Of a DNA stretch of 64,000 bases, positions 39,603 through 46,949 are shown in pieces. The notes below the pieces were generated by a model. The model was not told the origin of the DNA and ran no database searches. It saw nothing but the letters and a program-made list of their open reading frames with translations. Numbering within the stretch: the stretch's first letter is position 1; every line of letters begins with the position of its first letter. The stretch is from Christensenellaceae bacterium (GTDB lineage Bacteria > Bacillota > Clostridia > Christensenellales > Borkfalkiaceae), in NCBI GenBank assembly GCA_948890655.1, contig CAQTYU010000003.1, positions 1 through 64,000 on the forward strand, read 5' to 3'. The position numbers were made by a program, and so were the translations under genes.

Positions 39603-39836
39603 TTGTCTTATCGCTCAACCATTACGTTGCCGATTCAAAGGGTATAATCTCAGCTTGCGTATTTGCTTCGCATCTCATTGTAAGGCTTTGCCTTCGGTAC
39701 GACGCGCTTAGGCTTTTGTTGCGGTAACATACTTCTTTGTATGCTCCCTTGCAAAATGCGCGTGTTCCGCGACCTGCTCGCAACTCCGCAAGCCGTCGCC
39801 GCCCAACAAGACGGTGCCAAACACAAGCACCCCCGA
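39603..39836 (-). promoter_or_regulatory. TPP riboswitch with a large insertion in arm P3
   Basis: Reading the minus strand, GGGGGTGC (39826-39833) begins the aptamer and CTGAGATTATACCCTTTGAA (about 39633-39652) is the thi-box core, followed by a shortened P4/P5 with GTAATG and GCGATAAGA. The P3 arms pair well: CTTGTGTTTG against CAAATACGCAAG just before CTGAGA. About 150 nt sit between those arms, and this insert matches the dispersed intergenic repeat family. Confidence 0.75.
39665..39815 (+). repeat. Intergenic palindromic repeat R2 (inside the riboswitch)
   Basis: Contains TTTGTTGCGG, CATACTTCTTTGTATGCTCC, TTGCAAAATGCGCGTG and ACCTGCTCGCAACTCC, matching the order of blocks in R3 (44803-44927), and shares CCTTCGGTACGAC with R1. 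Confidence 0.6.
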
Positions 39837-39858
39837 CGGTATTTAATTTTATACTCAA

Positions 39859-39887
39859 ATTGTATTGCAAATTTGGTGCAATGTCAA
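39859..39887 (-). promoter_or_regulatory. Promoter of the thiT riboswitch transcript
   Basis: Minus-strand TTGACA (39882-39887), 17-bp spacer, TACAAT (39859-39864). Confidence 0.75.
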
Positions 39888-39995
39888 TTAAAATGCGGTA
39901 TAATATAAGCGAAAAAACCTGCTTGCAAGGTTTTTGAACGCCGTGTTCAGACTTTAACGGGCTTTGAGTCTGCAAAATTGTGGCGCAAAAAATCA

Positions 39996-40023
39996 TTGAT
40001 TTTTTACATTGTAATGATATAAT
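39996..40023 (+). promoter_or_regulatory. Promoter of yfbR
   Basis: TTGATT (39996-40001), 16-bp spacer, TATAAT (40018-40023); AAAGGAAAAG precedes the ATG at 40057. Confidence 0.65.
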
Positions 40024-40056
40024 ATAAAAAACGCGGAAAACGGAAAGGAAAAGCTT

Positions 40057-40635
40057 ATGTCCTATAATTTTTACGCCTACATGGACAGGATGAAGTACAT
40101 AAAAAGGTGGCAGCTTATGCGCTCTGTGCGCGAAGAAAACATAATGGAGCACACCCAGCAGGTTGCGCTGTTTGCGCACGCGCTCTCAATTATTAATAAT
40201 AAAGTTTTGGGCGGAACCGCAAACGCGGAAAAAACGGTATTATACGCGCTGTATCACGAGTGCAGTGAGGTTATGACGGGCGACCTGCCCACGCCCATAA
40301 AGTATTTTAACCGTTCGATTCAGGGCGCTTATAAGGATTTGGAAGAAAAGGCGACGGACAAACTTTTAACCGCTTTGCCTAAGGAGTTTAAACGTGAGCT
40401 GGAGACGGTTGCCAAACCGCAGACGGACAGTCTGGAATATAAGCTGATGAAGGCGGCGGACAGGCTTGCCGCTTACGTAAAGTGTCTTGAAGAGCTGCGC
40501 TCGGGCAACAAGGAGTTTTTAAAGGCGGAAAAGAGCATAAGAGACGACCTTTTATCCCGCAATATGCCCGAAGTGGAGTATTTTTTCAAAAACTTTATTC
40601 CCGCTTTCAATCTCACGCTTGACGAGCTGGATTGA
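40057..40635 (+). CDS. yfbR: HD-domain 5'-deoxynucleotidase (YfbR-like)
   Basis: A 192-residue HD phosphohydrolase. R(x)ENIMEHTQQVA near 26-37 and YHECSEVMTGDLPTPIKYF near 68-86 hold the metal-binding His/Asp residues, and KAADRLAAYVKCLEE near 131 carries the last Asp. This is the YfbR pattern; the E. coli enzyme dephosphorylates deoxynucleoside monophosphates. It has its own promoter and a good Shine-Dalgarno. Confidence 0.88.
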   Translation: MSYNFYAYMDRMKYIKRWQLMRSVREENIMEHTQQVALFAHALSIINNKVLGGTANAEKTVLYALYHECSEVMTGDLPTPIKYFNRSIQGAYKDLEEKATDKLLTALPKEFKRELETVAKPQTDSLEYKLMKAADRLAAYVKCLEELRSGNKEFLKAEKSIRDDLLSRNMPEVEYFFKNFIPAFNLTLDELD

Positions 40636-40707
40636 AGAGGGGGTAACCCGCAAAAATACTTTAACGCAATTTTTTACTTAACGTTGTTGTGCCCCGCACG
40701 TCGTTTA

Positions 40708-40747
40708 ATTAAAATAATACCCCGTGACAATACGTCGTCACGGGGAA
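40708..40747. terminator. Bidirectional terminator of yfbR and of the minus-strand RNA
   Basis: Perfect 9-bp stem CCCCGTGAC / GTCACGGGG with an 8-nt loop. AACTTTTT follows on the plus strand and TATTATTTT on the minus strand. Confidence 0.8.
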
Positions 40748-41097
40748 CTTTTTAATATTAAATTTTAATTTCGGGATTACTTCCCCACGGTGCTTAAAAG
40801 CCTTTCGGTTATTAAAACCATGCAGTCGGCAGCTGCGAAATTAAAACCGCGTTCCGGAATCAAATCCCATTAAGAAAATGGTACATCGGAGTTTACCTTC
40901 CTTTCCGTTCTATTGTTCTGGCAAAGTAAATCATAGGATTTACCTCCTTTAACAATATTGCCTGCGTTGATACTTTTTCGGCGGCATCCCGCCGCCACAT
41001 ACGACCTTGACCCGCTTTCGCGGCTACGTATCTTTCATAGCTTACCTCTTTATTTGTGTTGGTACCTAACACTATTTGTAAGTTATTTTCCTTTTGT
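40710..41097 (-). ncRNA. Predicted structured non-coding RNA, about 390 nt, family not recognised
   Basis: A consensus minus-strand promoter starts the unit and a strong terminator ends it, with no long frame between. Minus-strand structure: GATAC ... GTATC encloses two hairpins (CCGC-GAAA-GCGG and GGCGGC ... GCCGCC); TATTGTT ... AACAATA encloses GTAAATC-CTAT-GATTTAC; then CCATT ... AATGG and GGTT ... AACC. Three purine boxes of the form RRRGRGGTAA each precede an ATG with a very short frame (4, 13 and 8 codons). The length suits a housekeeping RNA, but RNase P, tmRNA, SRP and 6S signatures were not found. Confidence 0.6.
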
Positions 41098-41103
41098 ACT
41101 TTT

Positions 41104-41131
41104 ATTATAGCATAGGATTCCGTTTTGTCAA
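41104..41131 (-). promoter_or_regulatory. Promoter of the predicted structured RNA
   Basis: Minus-strand TTGACA (41126-41131), 16-bp spacer, TATAAT (41104-41109), both fully consensus. Confidence 0.8.
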
Positions 41132-41181
41132 CCCCTGATTTAAAAAAAGTTTAAAAATTTTTTTAAGCAAAAGTTAAACGC

Positions 41182-41219
41182 TTAACATTTTTACTCGCAC
41201 GATATATAATATGCGAGTG
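41182..41219 (+). promoter_or_regulatory. Promoter of the antiporter gene with an inverted repeat over the -10 box
   Basis: TTAACA (41182-41187), 17-bp spacer, TATAAT (41205-41210). ACTCGCA (41193-41199) and TGCGAGT (41213-41219) flank the -10 box symmetrically and could be an operator. Confidence 0.7.
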
Positions 41220-41241
41220 AATAGAAAAGGGAGTTTTGTAT

Positions 41242-42687
41242 ATGTTTGAAGGAAATTCCGCGCTCGGTTTTGCGGCGGTTTTGGCAATAATTTTATTTTC
41301 TACAAAGCTTTTGGGGCTTGGGTTCAGGCACTTCGGGCTTCCGCAGGTTTTGGGTTATATAATAGCCGGGTTATTAATCGGTCCCGCAATATTCGGAGAT
41401 TTGTGCGGTTTTTGCCTGATAGGTTTTCAGGGCGCCGTTGAAGAGGGAAAGTACTGGGCGCTTTTATCCGTGCCCGAAGTTTCACTGCTTGCCGAATTTT
41501 CAGCCGATAACGCGCTTGGCATATTTTCAAAAATAGGAGTGCTACTTCTGATGTTTTCAACCGGACTTGAAACGAATTTGAAGGAACTTAAAAACACGGG
41601 GCTTGTAGCTGCTTTGGTGGCATGCTCCGGCGTTGCGCTGCCGCTTGTTTTAGGCTTTTTAATAGCCCTGCCTTTTACGGGAACTTCCGTAACCGGCATA
41701 TATCACGCGGTGTTTCTCGGCACAATTCTTACGGCGACGAGCGTTGCCATAACAGTTTCCGTGTTAAAAGAGCTTGGCAAAATCAATTCCAAACTGGGCA
41801 CCACAATAGTTTCGGCGGCGATAATAGACGACGTTATTGGCATTATACTGCTTTCGGTTGTCAAGGGCGTGGTTCCTGCGTCCGGCGCCGAGAACTTAAA
41901 CGCCTTCGAAGCGTTTAAATCCACCATATACGGCACCTTGATTATGATTGTGTGCTTTTTCGTGTTTGCGATACTGGCGGGTTTCGGGCTTTCGAAGTGC
42001 TTTAAATGGATTGATAAACGTTGGCCGGAACACCACAGAATTCCCGTTTTTTCGCTTGCGGTATGTTTTGCTTACAGCTGGATAGCGGAGGAAATTTTCG
42101 GGGTTGCCGACATAACCGGCGCCTTTCTTGCCGGAGTGGTCCTTTCAACCGACCACCGCGCAAGCGCGTATACCGACAGCAAGGTGGAAGTGAATACTTA
42201 CACAGTGTTTGCGCCCGTGTTTTTTGCAAACATAGGTATTTCAAGCATAAAGTTTTTGGGAATGAATCCGCAGGTGTTGCTGTTTGCCGTTCTGGCGGTT
42301 ATTGTGGGATTAATTGGCAAAGTCGTAGGTTGCGGCGCAGTGTGCAAATCGTTTAAATATTCCTGGCGCGAGAGCGCGATAGGCGGAGTGGGCATGATGG
42401 CGCGCGGAGAAGTGGCGCTTATTATCACCGCGGCGGTGACGAGTTCCACGCTCGGCGCTTATGCGTTACCCCAGGACTATATGATAATGACGGTGCTTTT
42501 AATTCTTATATCGTCCGTTCTTACGCCAGTGCTTTTAAAGCTTTTATACAAGGAAAAGAAGGGCGCGCTGCCGCTTGCGGCGGAAACGGTTTCGCCGGAA
42601 GATTCGGTTGCGCAGTCCGTTCGGACAGCCGCGCAGGAAAATGCCGAAACAGACGAAAACCCTCCATATGACGGGGGTAACCGATAA
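41242..42687 (+). CDS. CPA2-family cation:proton antiporter (KefB/NapA-like)
   Basis: A 481-residue protein with about 12-13 membrane segments. LPQVLGYIIAGLLIGPAIFG near 37, a GVLLLMFSTGLETNLKELK helix near 98, and the transport-site Asp pair in SAAIIDDVIGIILLS near 193 are CPA2 hallmarks. The RCK/TrkA-N domain of Kef channels is absent; the tail after residue 450 is short and hydrophilic. It exchanges Na+ or K+ for H+. ATG 41242 follows AAAGGGAG. Confidence 0.9.
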   Translation: MFEGNSALGFAAVLAIILFSTKLLGLGFRHFGLPQVLGYIIAGLLIGPAIFGDLCGFCLIGFQGAVEEGKYWALLSVPEVSLLAEFSADNALGIFSKIGVLLLMFSTGLETNLKELKNTGLVAALVACSGVALPLVLGFLIALPFTGTSVTGIYHAVFLGTILTATSVAITVSVLKELGKINSKLGTTIVSAAIIDDVIGIILLSVVKGVVPASGAENLNAFEAFKSTIYGTLIMIVCFFVFAILAGFGLSKCFKWIDKRWPEHHRIPVFSLAVCFAYSWIAEEIFGVADITGAFLAGVVLSTDHRASAYTDSKVEVNTYTVFAPVFFANIGISSIKFLGMNPQVLLFAVLAVIVGLIGKVVGCGAVCKSFKYSWRESAIGGVGMMARGEVALIITAAVTSSTLGAYALPQDYMIMTVLLILISSVLTPVLLKLLYKEKKGALPLAAETVSPEDSVAQSVRTAAQENAETDENPPYDGGNR

Positions 42688-42708
42688 AGAGAACCTGATA
42701 CGTACAGA

Positions 42709-42742
42709 AAAAGCCCCGCGCAAAAAATGCGCGGGGCTTTTA
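42709..42742. terminator. Terminator of the antiporter gene
   Basis: Stem AAAAGCCCCGCGC / GCGCGGGGCTTTT with a short A-rich loop. It also faces the convergent gene at 42754. Confidence 0.9.
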
Positions 42743-42753
42743 AAAAGGTTTAA

Positions 42754-42984
42754 TTAATGTGAAAGCATCCAGTTTTTTACGTCGTCGCGCGAAATGGGCG
42801 TAACGTTTTCAAACGGATATTTAGATTTTGTTCCGCCGTTAGTGTAGATAAAATATCTGCCGTCGTTCGTTATATATAAAGTCTCTTCATAGCCGCAAGA
42901 ATCGCCGGGTACACCATAGGTGAATTTTTTATCTACCGTAGAAGTCGCGGTGTCGTACAACACGCCGTCGATATCTTTACACAT
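42754..42984 (-). CDS. Small hypothetical protein
   Basis: A 76-residue soluble protein starting MCKDIDGVLYDTATSTVDKK and ending SRDDVKNWMLSH, with a beta-rich centre (ETLYITNDGRYFIYTNGGTK). I chose ATG 42984, after AGGGGAGTG, over the TTG ten codons upstream. No family recognised; it stands alone, convergent with the antiporter gene. Confidence 0.55.
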   Translation of the reverse strand: MCKDIDGVLYDTATSTVDKKFTYGVPGDSCGYEETLYITNDGRYFIYTNGGTKSKYPFENVTPISRDDVKNWMLSH

Positions 42985-43153
42985 AACAAATTCACTCCCC
43001 TTTATTTTTTGCAAAGCAACGAATTATATTTTATCATACGATACAGTTTATGTCAATTTAAAAACATTTTATGCGGTTTTGCCGGTTGCTATTGTTAATT
43101 AATAAATAATTTTGTTAAACTTTTGTTATTTTTATATGCAATCAAGTAAAAAT

Positions 43154-43194
43154 ACTTGACAAACGCGGACAAACGGTTTAAACTTTTGTCAAGT
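43154..43194 (+). promoter_or_regulatory. ylxM-ffh promoter inside a perfect inverted repeat
   Basis: TTGACA (43156-43161), 17-bp spacer, TAAACT (43179-43184). The arms ACTTGACAAA (43154-43163) and TTTGTCAAGT (43185-43194) are exact complements, so the -35 box lies in one arm. Confidence 0.65.
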
Positions 43195-43213
43195 AACTAA
43201 GGTTTACACGGAT

Positions 43214-43483
43214 ATGGATAAATTAACTTTTATTGCGCTCTGGGATATTTACCGCGGACTTTTAACCTTAACCCAGCGGGAAATAACCGATATGTATTTC
43301 AATATGGATTTAACCGTATCCGAAATAGCGGAACAGAAAGGCGTTTCGCGACAGGCCGTTTCGGAATGTTTAAAGGGCTGTAAAAGGCAGCTTGAAGAAT
43401 ATGAAGAAAAGTTGGGCTTGTGCGCAAAAATAAACGAACTTACCGCCGAATTGGAACGGTTAAAGCAAAATTCAAACGGATAA
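43214..43483 (+). CDS. ylxM: YlxM (UPF0122) HTH protein, SRP-associated
   Basis: An 89-residue sigma70-region-4-like helix-turn-helix protein: LTQREITDMYFNMDLTVSEI then QKGVSRQAVSECLKGC. It lies nine bases before ffh, the conserved Bacillota arrangement; the homologue in Gram-positive bacteria modulates SRP. No strong Shine-Dalgarno is seen. Confidence 0.9.
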   Translation: MDKLTFIALWDIYRGLLTLTQREITDMYFNMDLTVSEIAEQKGVSRQAVSECLKGCKRQLEEYEEKLGLCAKINELTAELERLKQNSNG

Positions 43484-43492
43484 GGTAATCAG

Positions 43493-44803
43493 ATGGCGAT
43501 ATTCGGCTCTCTTTCGGAGAGATTAAACCATATATTTTCTAAGTTGACAAAGCGCGGAAAACTGACCGAGCTTGAAATTAAGACTGCCATGCGCGAAGTG
43601 CGCGTAGCGCTTTTGGAAGCCGACGTAAACATTCAGGTTGCAAAAAAATTCTGCGCGGACGTTTCGGAAAAGGCAGTCGGACAGGAAATTTTAAAGAGTC
43701 TTAATCCTGCGCAACAGGTTATTAAAATAGTAAACGAAGAACTAATCGCGCTGATGGGTTCAACCAATCAAAAGCTTGCGGTTGCCCCTAAGCCGCCTAC
43801 GGTTATTATGATGTGCGGTTTACAGGGCGCCGGCAAAACCACGCTTTGCGGAAAACTTGCCGTAAACTTAAAAAAGAGCGGAAAGAAGCCGCTTTTGGTC
43901 GCGTGCGACGTTTACCGCCCCGCCGCGGTAAACCAGCTTAAAGTCGTCGGTAAAAACGCCGGCGCGGAAGTTTTTGAAAAGGGAACCCAGAATCCGGTAA
44001 AGACGGCGAAAGAAGCCGTTGAATACGCGCGTTCGCACGGTTTCGATACGGTTATAATAGATACCGCGGGGCGTCTTGAAATAGACGAGCCTTTAATGCA
44101 GGAGCTTGAAAACATTAAAAATACCGTAGAAGTAAGCGAAATACTTTTAACGGTTGACAGTATGATGGGGCAGGTTGCGGTAAACGTTGCAAAAACGTTT
44201 AACGAACGTCTTGAAATTACGGGCGTAATTTTGACCAAGCTCGACGGCGACACGCGCGGCGGCGCATGTCTTTCGATTAAAGCCGTAACGGGCAAACCTA
44301 TTAAGTTTATCGGCGTAGGCGAAAAGCTGACCGATTTGGAACCTTTTTATCCCGACAGAATGGCTTCGCGTATACTCGGTATGGGCGACGTGTTAACGCT
44401 TATCGAAAAGGCGCAGGAAGCTGTTTCGGAAGAACAGGCGAAAGTGATGCAGAAGAAAATGCTTGAAAACACTTTCACTCTGGAAGATTATTTAACGCAG
44501 TTCGAAAGTATGAAAAAAATGGGCGGCGCGCAGGCGCTGCTTGCAATGATGCCGGGTATGGGCAACAAGGTGCGCGCGGAGGACATAGACGAAAGTAAAA
44601 TCGAGCGCACCCGCGCGATAATTCTTTCAATGACCAAAAAGGAGCGCGTGGAACCTGCAATCATCAACTCGTCGCGAAGAAAGAGGATAGCGGCGGGCAG
44701 CGGCACCAGCGTGCAGGAAGTAAATCAGCTTTTAAAGCAGTTCGAACAGACGAAACTTTTGATGAAACAGTTGAAGTCCGGCAAACGCCGTCTTCCCTTT
44801 TAA
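43493..44803 (+). CDS. ffh: Signal recognition particle protein Ffh
   Basis: A 436-residue SRP54 GTPase: N domain (1-85), G domain with GLQGAGKTT near 107, DTAGRLE near 187 and TKLDGDTRGG near 245, then the M domain (about 300-436), with the RNA-binding helices around ERTRAIILSMTKKER and INSSRRKRIAAGSG. It targets membrane proteins to FtsY. Four canonical GTPase motifs are intact. rpsP follows after a repeat-bearing gap. Confidence 0.97.
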   Translation: MAIFGSLSERLNHIFSKLTKRGKLTELEIKTAMREVRVALLEADVNIQVAKKFCADVSEKAVGQEILKSLNPAQQVIKIVNEELIALMGSTNQKLAVAPKPPTVIMMCGLQGAGKTTLCGKLAVNLKKSGKKPLLVACDVYRPAAVNQLKVVGKNAGAEVFEKGTQNPVKTAKEAVEYARSHGFDTVIIDTAGRLEIDEPLMQELENIKNTVEVSEILLTVDSMMGQVAVNVAKTFNERLEITGVILTKLDGDTRGGACLSIKAVTGKPIKFIGVGEKLTDLEPFYPDRMASRILGMGDVLTLIEKAQEAVSEEQAKVMQKKMLENTFTLEDYLTQFESMKKMGGAQALLAMMPGMGNKVRAEDIDESKIERTRAIILSMTKKERVEPAIINSSRRKRIAAGSGTSVQEVNQLLKQFEQTKLLMKQLKSGKRRLPF

Positions 44804-44927
44804 AACGCATATAAGTTGCGCAATACTTTGTTGCGGTTTACGTTTTGCTCAGTTACATACGTTCGCGTATGCGCCTTCGCAAAGCCGCGCCGCTCCTCGT
44901 CTTGCTTGCTTCTCTGCGTTTTACTGT
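44803..44927 (+). repeat. Intergenic palindromic repeat R3
   Basis: Outer arms AAAACGCA ... TGCGTTTT pair, with inner blocks TTGCGCAATACTTTGTTGCG, ACATACGTTCGCGTATGC and CCTCGTCTTGCTTGC. The same block order occurs in R2, R4 and R5. Confidence 0.65.
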
Positions 44928-44995
44928 AACCGTTCACATTGTCATAAAACTTAAATCAAAAATAAAAATTTTTATATAAACAGGAGAATAAAAAA

Positions 44996-45295
44996 ATGGC
45001 AGTTAAAATGAGACTTACGAGAATGGGCGACAAAAAGAGCCCCTTCTACCGTATCGTGGTTATCGATTCGCGCAAGGCGCAGTCGGGCGAGTATATCGAT
45101 AAAATAGGTTATGTTAACCCTTTAAAGACCCCCGCCGAAATCAACATCGACGTTGAAAAGGCTAAGGATTGGCTTTCTAAGGGCGTTCAGCCCACCGAAA
45201 CGGTTAAGAGCTATCTTGTAAAGGTCGGCGCAATGGAACAGAGCAAAAAGCTTTCCGCACCCAAGACCAACGACAAGAAAAAGAAAAAAGGCTAA
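44996..45295 (+). CDS. rpsP: 30S ribosomal protein S16
   Basis: A 99-residue protein starting MAVKMRLTRMGDKKSPFYRI, the uS16 hallmark, with DSRKAQSGEYIDKIGYVNPL and a Lys-rich C-terminal tail. ATG 44996 follows AGGAG. It is flanked on both sides by members of the intergenic repeat family. Confidence 0.97.
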   Translation: MAVKMRLTRMGDKKSPFYRIVVIDSRKAQSGEYIDKIGYVNPLKTPAEINIDVEKAKDWLSKGVQPTETVKSYLVKVGAMEQSKKLSAPKTNDKKKKKG

Positions 45296-45425
45296 TTTTT
45301 AAACCTTATATATGCGTCGCATAACTTTGTTGCGTTCCGCTTTTCTTCAGGTCATTTACGCAAAGTAAACTCCCCTTGAAAATGCTCACGCGCCTTGTTC
45401 TGCTCGCATCTCTAAGGTTTAATGT
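45296..45425 (+). repeat. Intergenic palindromic repeat R4
   Basis: Outer arms AAACCTTA ... TAAGGTTT with ATGCG / CGCAT inside, then GCATAACTTTGTTGCG, AAACTCCCCTTGAAAATG and GCCTTGTTCTGCTCGCATCT. Same layout as R3, 490 bp away on the other side of rpsP. Confidence 0.65.
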
Positions 45426-45455
45426 AACCGTCCCCCAAATTTAAGAGGTGTAAAA

Positions 45456-45704
45456 ATGGAAAATAAAGTTTTGGAACTTATAAAGTTCGTAGTCGAAAAT
45501 TTCGCCGAAAAGAAGGATGAAATCGAATATAAAATAGAAGAAAAGGAAGCCGCAATCGAAGTAACCGTGCTTTTAAACGCAAGCGATATGGGCAAGGTTA
45601 TCGGCAAGCAGGGCAAAATTGCAAAGTCCTTGCGTACGCTCGTAGGTTCGGCAACCCCTCGCGACAGCAAGCGCTATCTCGTTGAAATAAAAGAAAAAGC
45701 TTAA
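45456..45704 (+). CDS. khpA: KH-domain RNA-binding protein KhpA (YlqC)
   Basis: An 82-residue single KH domain with the GxxG loop in VIGKQGKIAKSLRTLV near 49-64. It pairs with KhpB in Gram-positive bacteria and affects cell shape and RNA metabolism. It lies between rpsP and rimM as in other Bacillota. Shine-Dalgarno is AAGAGGTG. Confidence 0.93.
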   Translation: MENKVLELIKFVVENFAEKKDEIEYKIEEKEAAIEVTVLLNASDMGKVIGKQGKIAKSLRTLVGSATPRDSKRYLVEIKEKA

Positions 45705-45708
45705 CGTG

Positions 45709-45750
45709 TTTCGCGCAGTTCCTTATTTTGAATTGCGCGAAATGTTTTTA
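45709..45750 (+). terminator. Hairpin with U-tract between khpA and rimM
   Basis: Stem TTTCGCGCA / TGCGCGAAA with a 16-nt loop followed by TGTTTTTA, beginning at the khpA stop codon. It may attenuate transcription into rimM. Confidence 0.6.
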
Positions 45751-45777
45751 AACGGCACATATATCGGGGTTAATTAT

Positions 45778-46278
45778 ATGTCAAATGAAAAAATTACCGT
45801 TGCAACCGTGCTGAAACCGCAGGGAATACGCGGCGAAATAAAGGTGAAAGTCCTTTGCGACGACGCGGAGGTTTTAAAGAGCTTTAAAAGCGTTTTGATA
45901 GACGGCGAGGAAATTCCTGTGCTGGCAGTACGCGCTCAGGGCGATACCGCGTATATTATGCTTAAAGGGGTGGCGGACAGAAACGCCGCCGAGCTTTTGC
46001 GGGGAAAGAATTTGTTGGTCGCCAGGGAAAATATGCCGAAGCTCCCCGAAGGACGCTATTACATTGCAGACTTAACGGGCTGCCGTGTGGTTACTTCCGC
46101 GGGCGAAGTTTTGGGCGAGGTAACCGACGTCACTCCGGCGCGCACGGATATTTACACCATAAAGACCGCCTCGGGCGAAACTTCTTTCGCGGCGGCGGAG
46201 GGGGTAATCGAAGAGGTGGACGTGCCCGCGCGTATAATAACCGTAAATAAAAAGAGATTTAAGGAAGTTTCCGTTTGA
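45778..46278 (+). CDS. rimM: 16S rRNA maturation factor RimM
   Basis: A 166-residue protein with an N-terminal RimM domain (VATVLKPQGIRGEIKVKVL) and a C-terminal PRC-barrel (RYYIADLTGCRVVTSAGEVLG). It assists 30S head assembly with S19. I chose ATG 45778, which matches the family N-terminus. Its stop overlaps the trmD start by four bases. Confidence 0.94.
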   Translation: MSNEKITVATVLKPQGIRGEIKVKVLCDDAEVLKSFKSVLIDGEEIPVLAVRAQGDTAYIMLKGVADRNAAELLRGKNLLVARENMPKLPEGRYYIADLTGCRVVTSAGEVLGEVTDVTPARTDIYTIKTASGETSFAAAEGVIEEVDVPARIITVNKKRFKEVSV

Positions 46279-46949
46279 GGCTGACTGTTTTAACGCTTTT
46301 CCCCGAAATGTTTGCGCCGCTTAAAGAGAGCATAATCGGGCGCGCCGCTTGTTCGGGGAAGCTTGACATCAATATTTTGAATATTCGCGACTTTGCCGAA
46401 AACAAGCACTTAAAGTGCGACGACTATCCTTTCGGCGGGGGAGCGGGAATGGTTATGATGCCTCAGCCCGTCGGTTCGGCTATAGAGGCTGTTGACCCTG
46501 AACACAAAGCGCACAGAATTTATATGTCGCCGAAGGGTGAAACGTTCCGGCAGGACAAGGTGTTCGCGCTTTTATCATACGAACATATAATTCTGCTGTG
46601 CGGGCATTACGAAGGGATAGACCAGCGCGTTATCGACTTGTATATAGACGAGGAAATTTCGATAGGAGATTACGTTTTAACCGGCGGCGAACTGCCGGCA
46701 ATGGTGGTTTGCGACTGTGTTGCAAGGTATGTGGACGGAGTTATTTCCGGCGGTTCGCTTGTGGACGAAAGTTTTGCAAACGGCTTGCTTGAATATCCGC
46801 AGTACACGCGCCCCGCGGAGTATAAGGGGCTGAAAGTGCCCGAAGTGCTTTTATCGGGTGACCACCGCCGCATAGACGAATGGCGCAGAGCGGAAAGCGA
46901 AAGGCTTACCCAAGCCCGCCGCCCCGACCTTTTAAAAGGTGATAAATAA
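46275..46949 (+). CDS. trmD: tRNA (guanine-N1)-methyltransferase
   Basis: A 224-residue SPOUT enzyme that methylates G37. LTLFPEMFAPLKESIIGRA near 4, the knot-forming LCGHYEGIDQRV near 114-125, and EEISIGDYVLTGGELPAM near 130 are diagnostic. It begins with TTG at 46275, overlapping the rimM stop (TTGA), with AAGGAAG upstream. It is coupled to rbgA by a TAATG overlap. Confidence 0.96.
   Translation: MRLTVLTLFPEMFAPLKESIIGRAACSGKLDINILNIRDFAENKHLKCDDYPFGGGAGMVMMPQPVGSAIEAVDPEHKAHRIYMSPKGETFRQDKVFALLSYEHIILLCGHYEGIDQRVIDLYIDEEISIGDYVLTGGELPAMVVCDCVARYVDGVISGGSLVDESFANGLLEYPQYTRPAEYKGLKVPEVLLSGDHRRIDEWRRAESERLTQARRPDLLKGDK

Noticed and set aside
40710..41097. Identity as RNase P, tmRNA, SRP or 6S RNA
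   Set aside because: The GAGGAAAGUCC and ACAGAA boxes of RNase P, the tRNA-like ends of tmRNA and the SRP Alu/S core were not found, and no clear 6S open bubble was seen.
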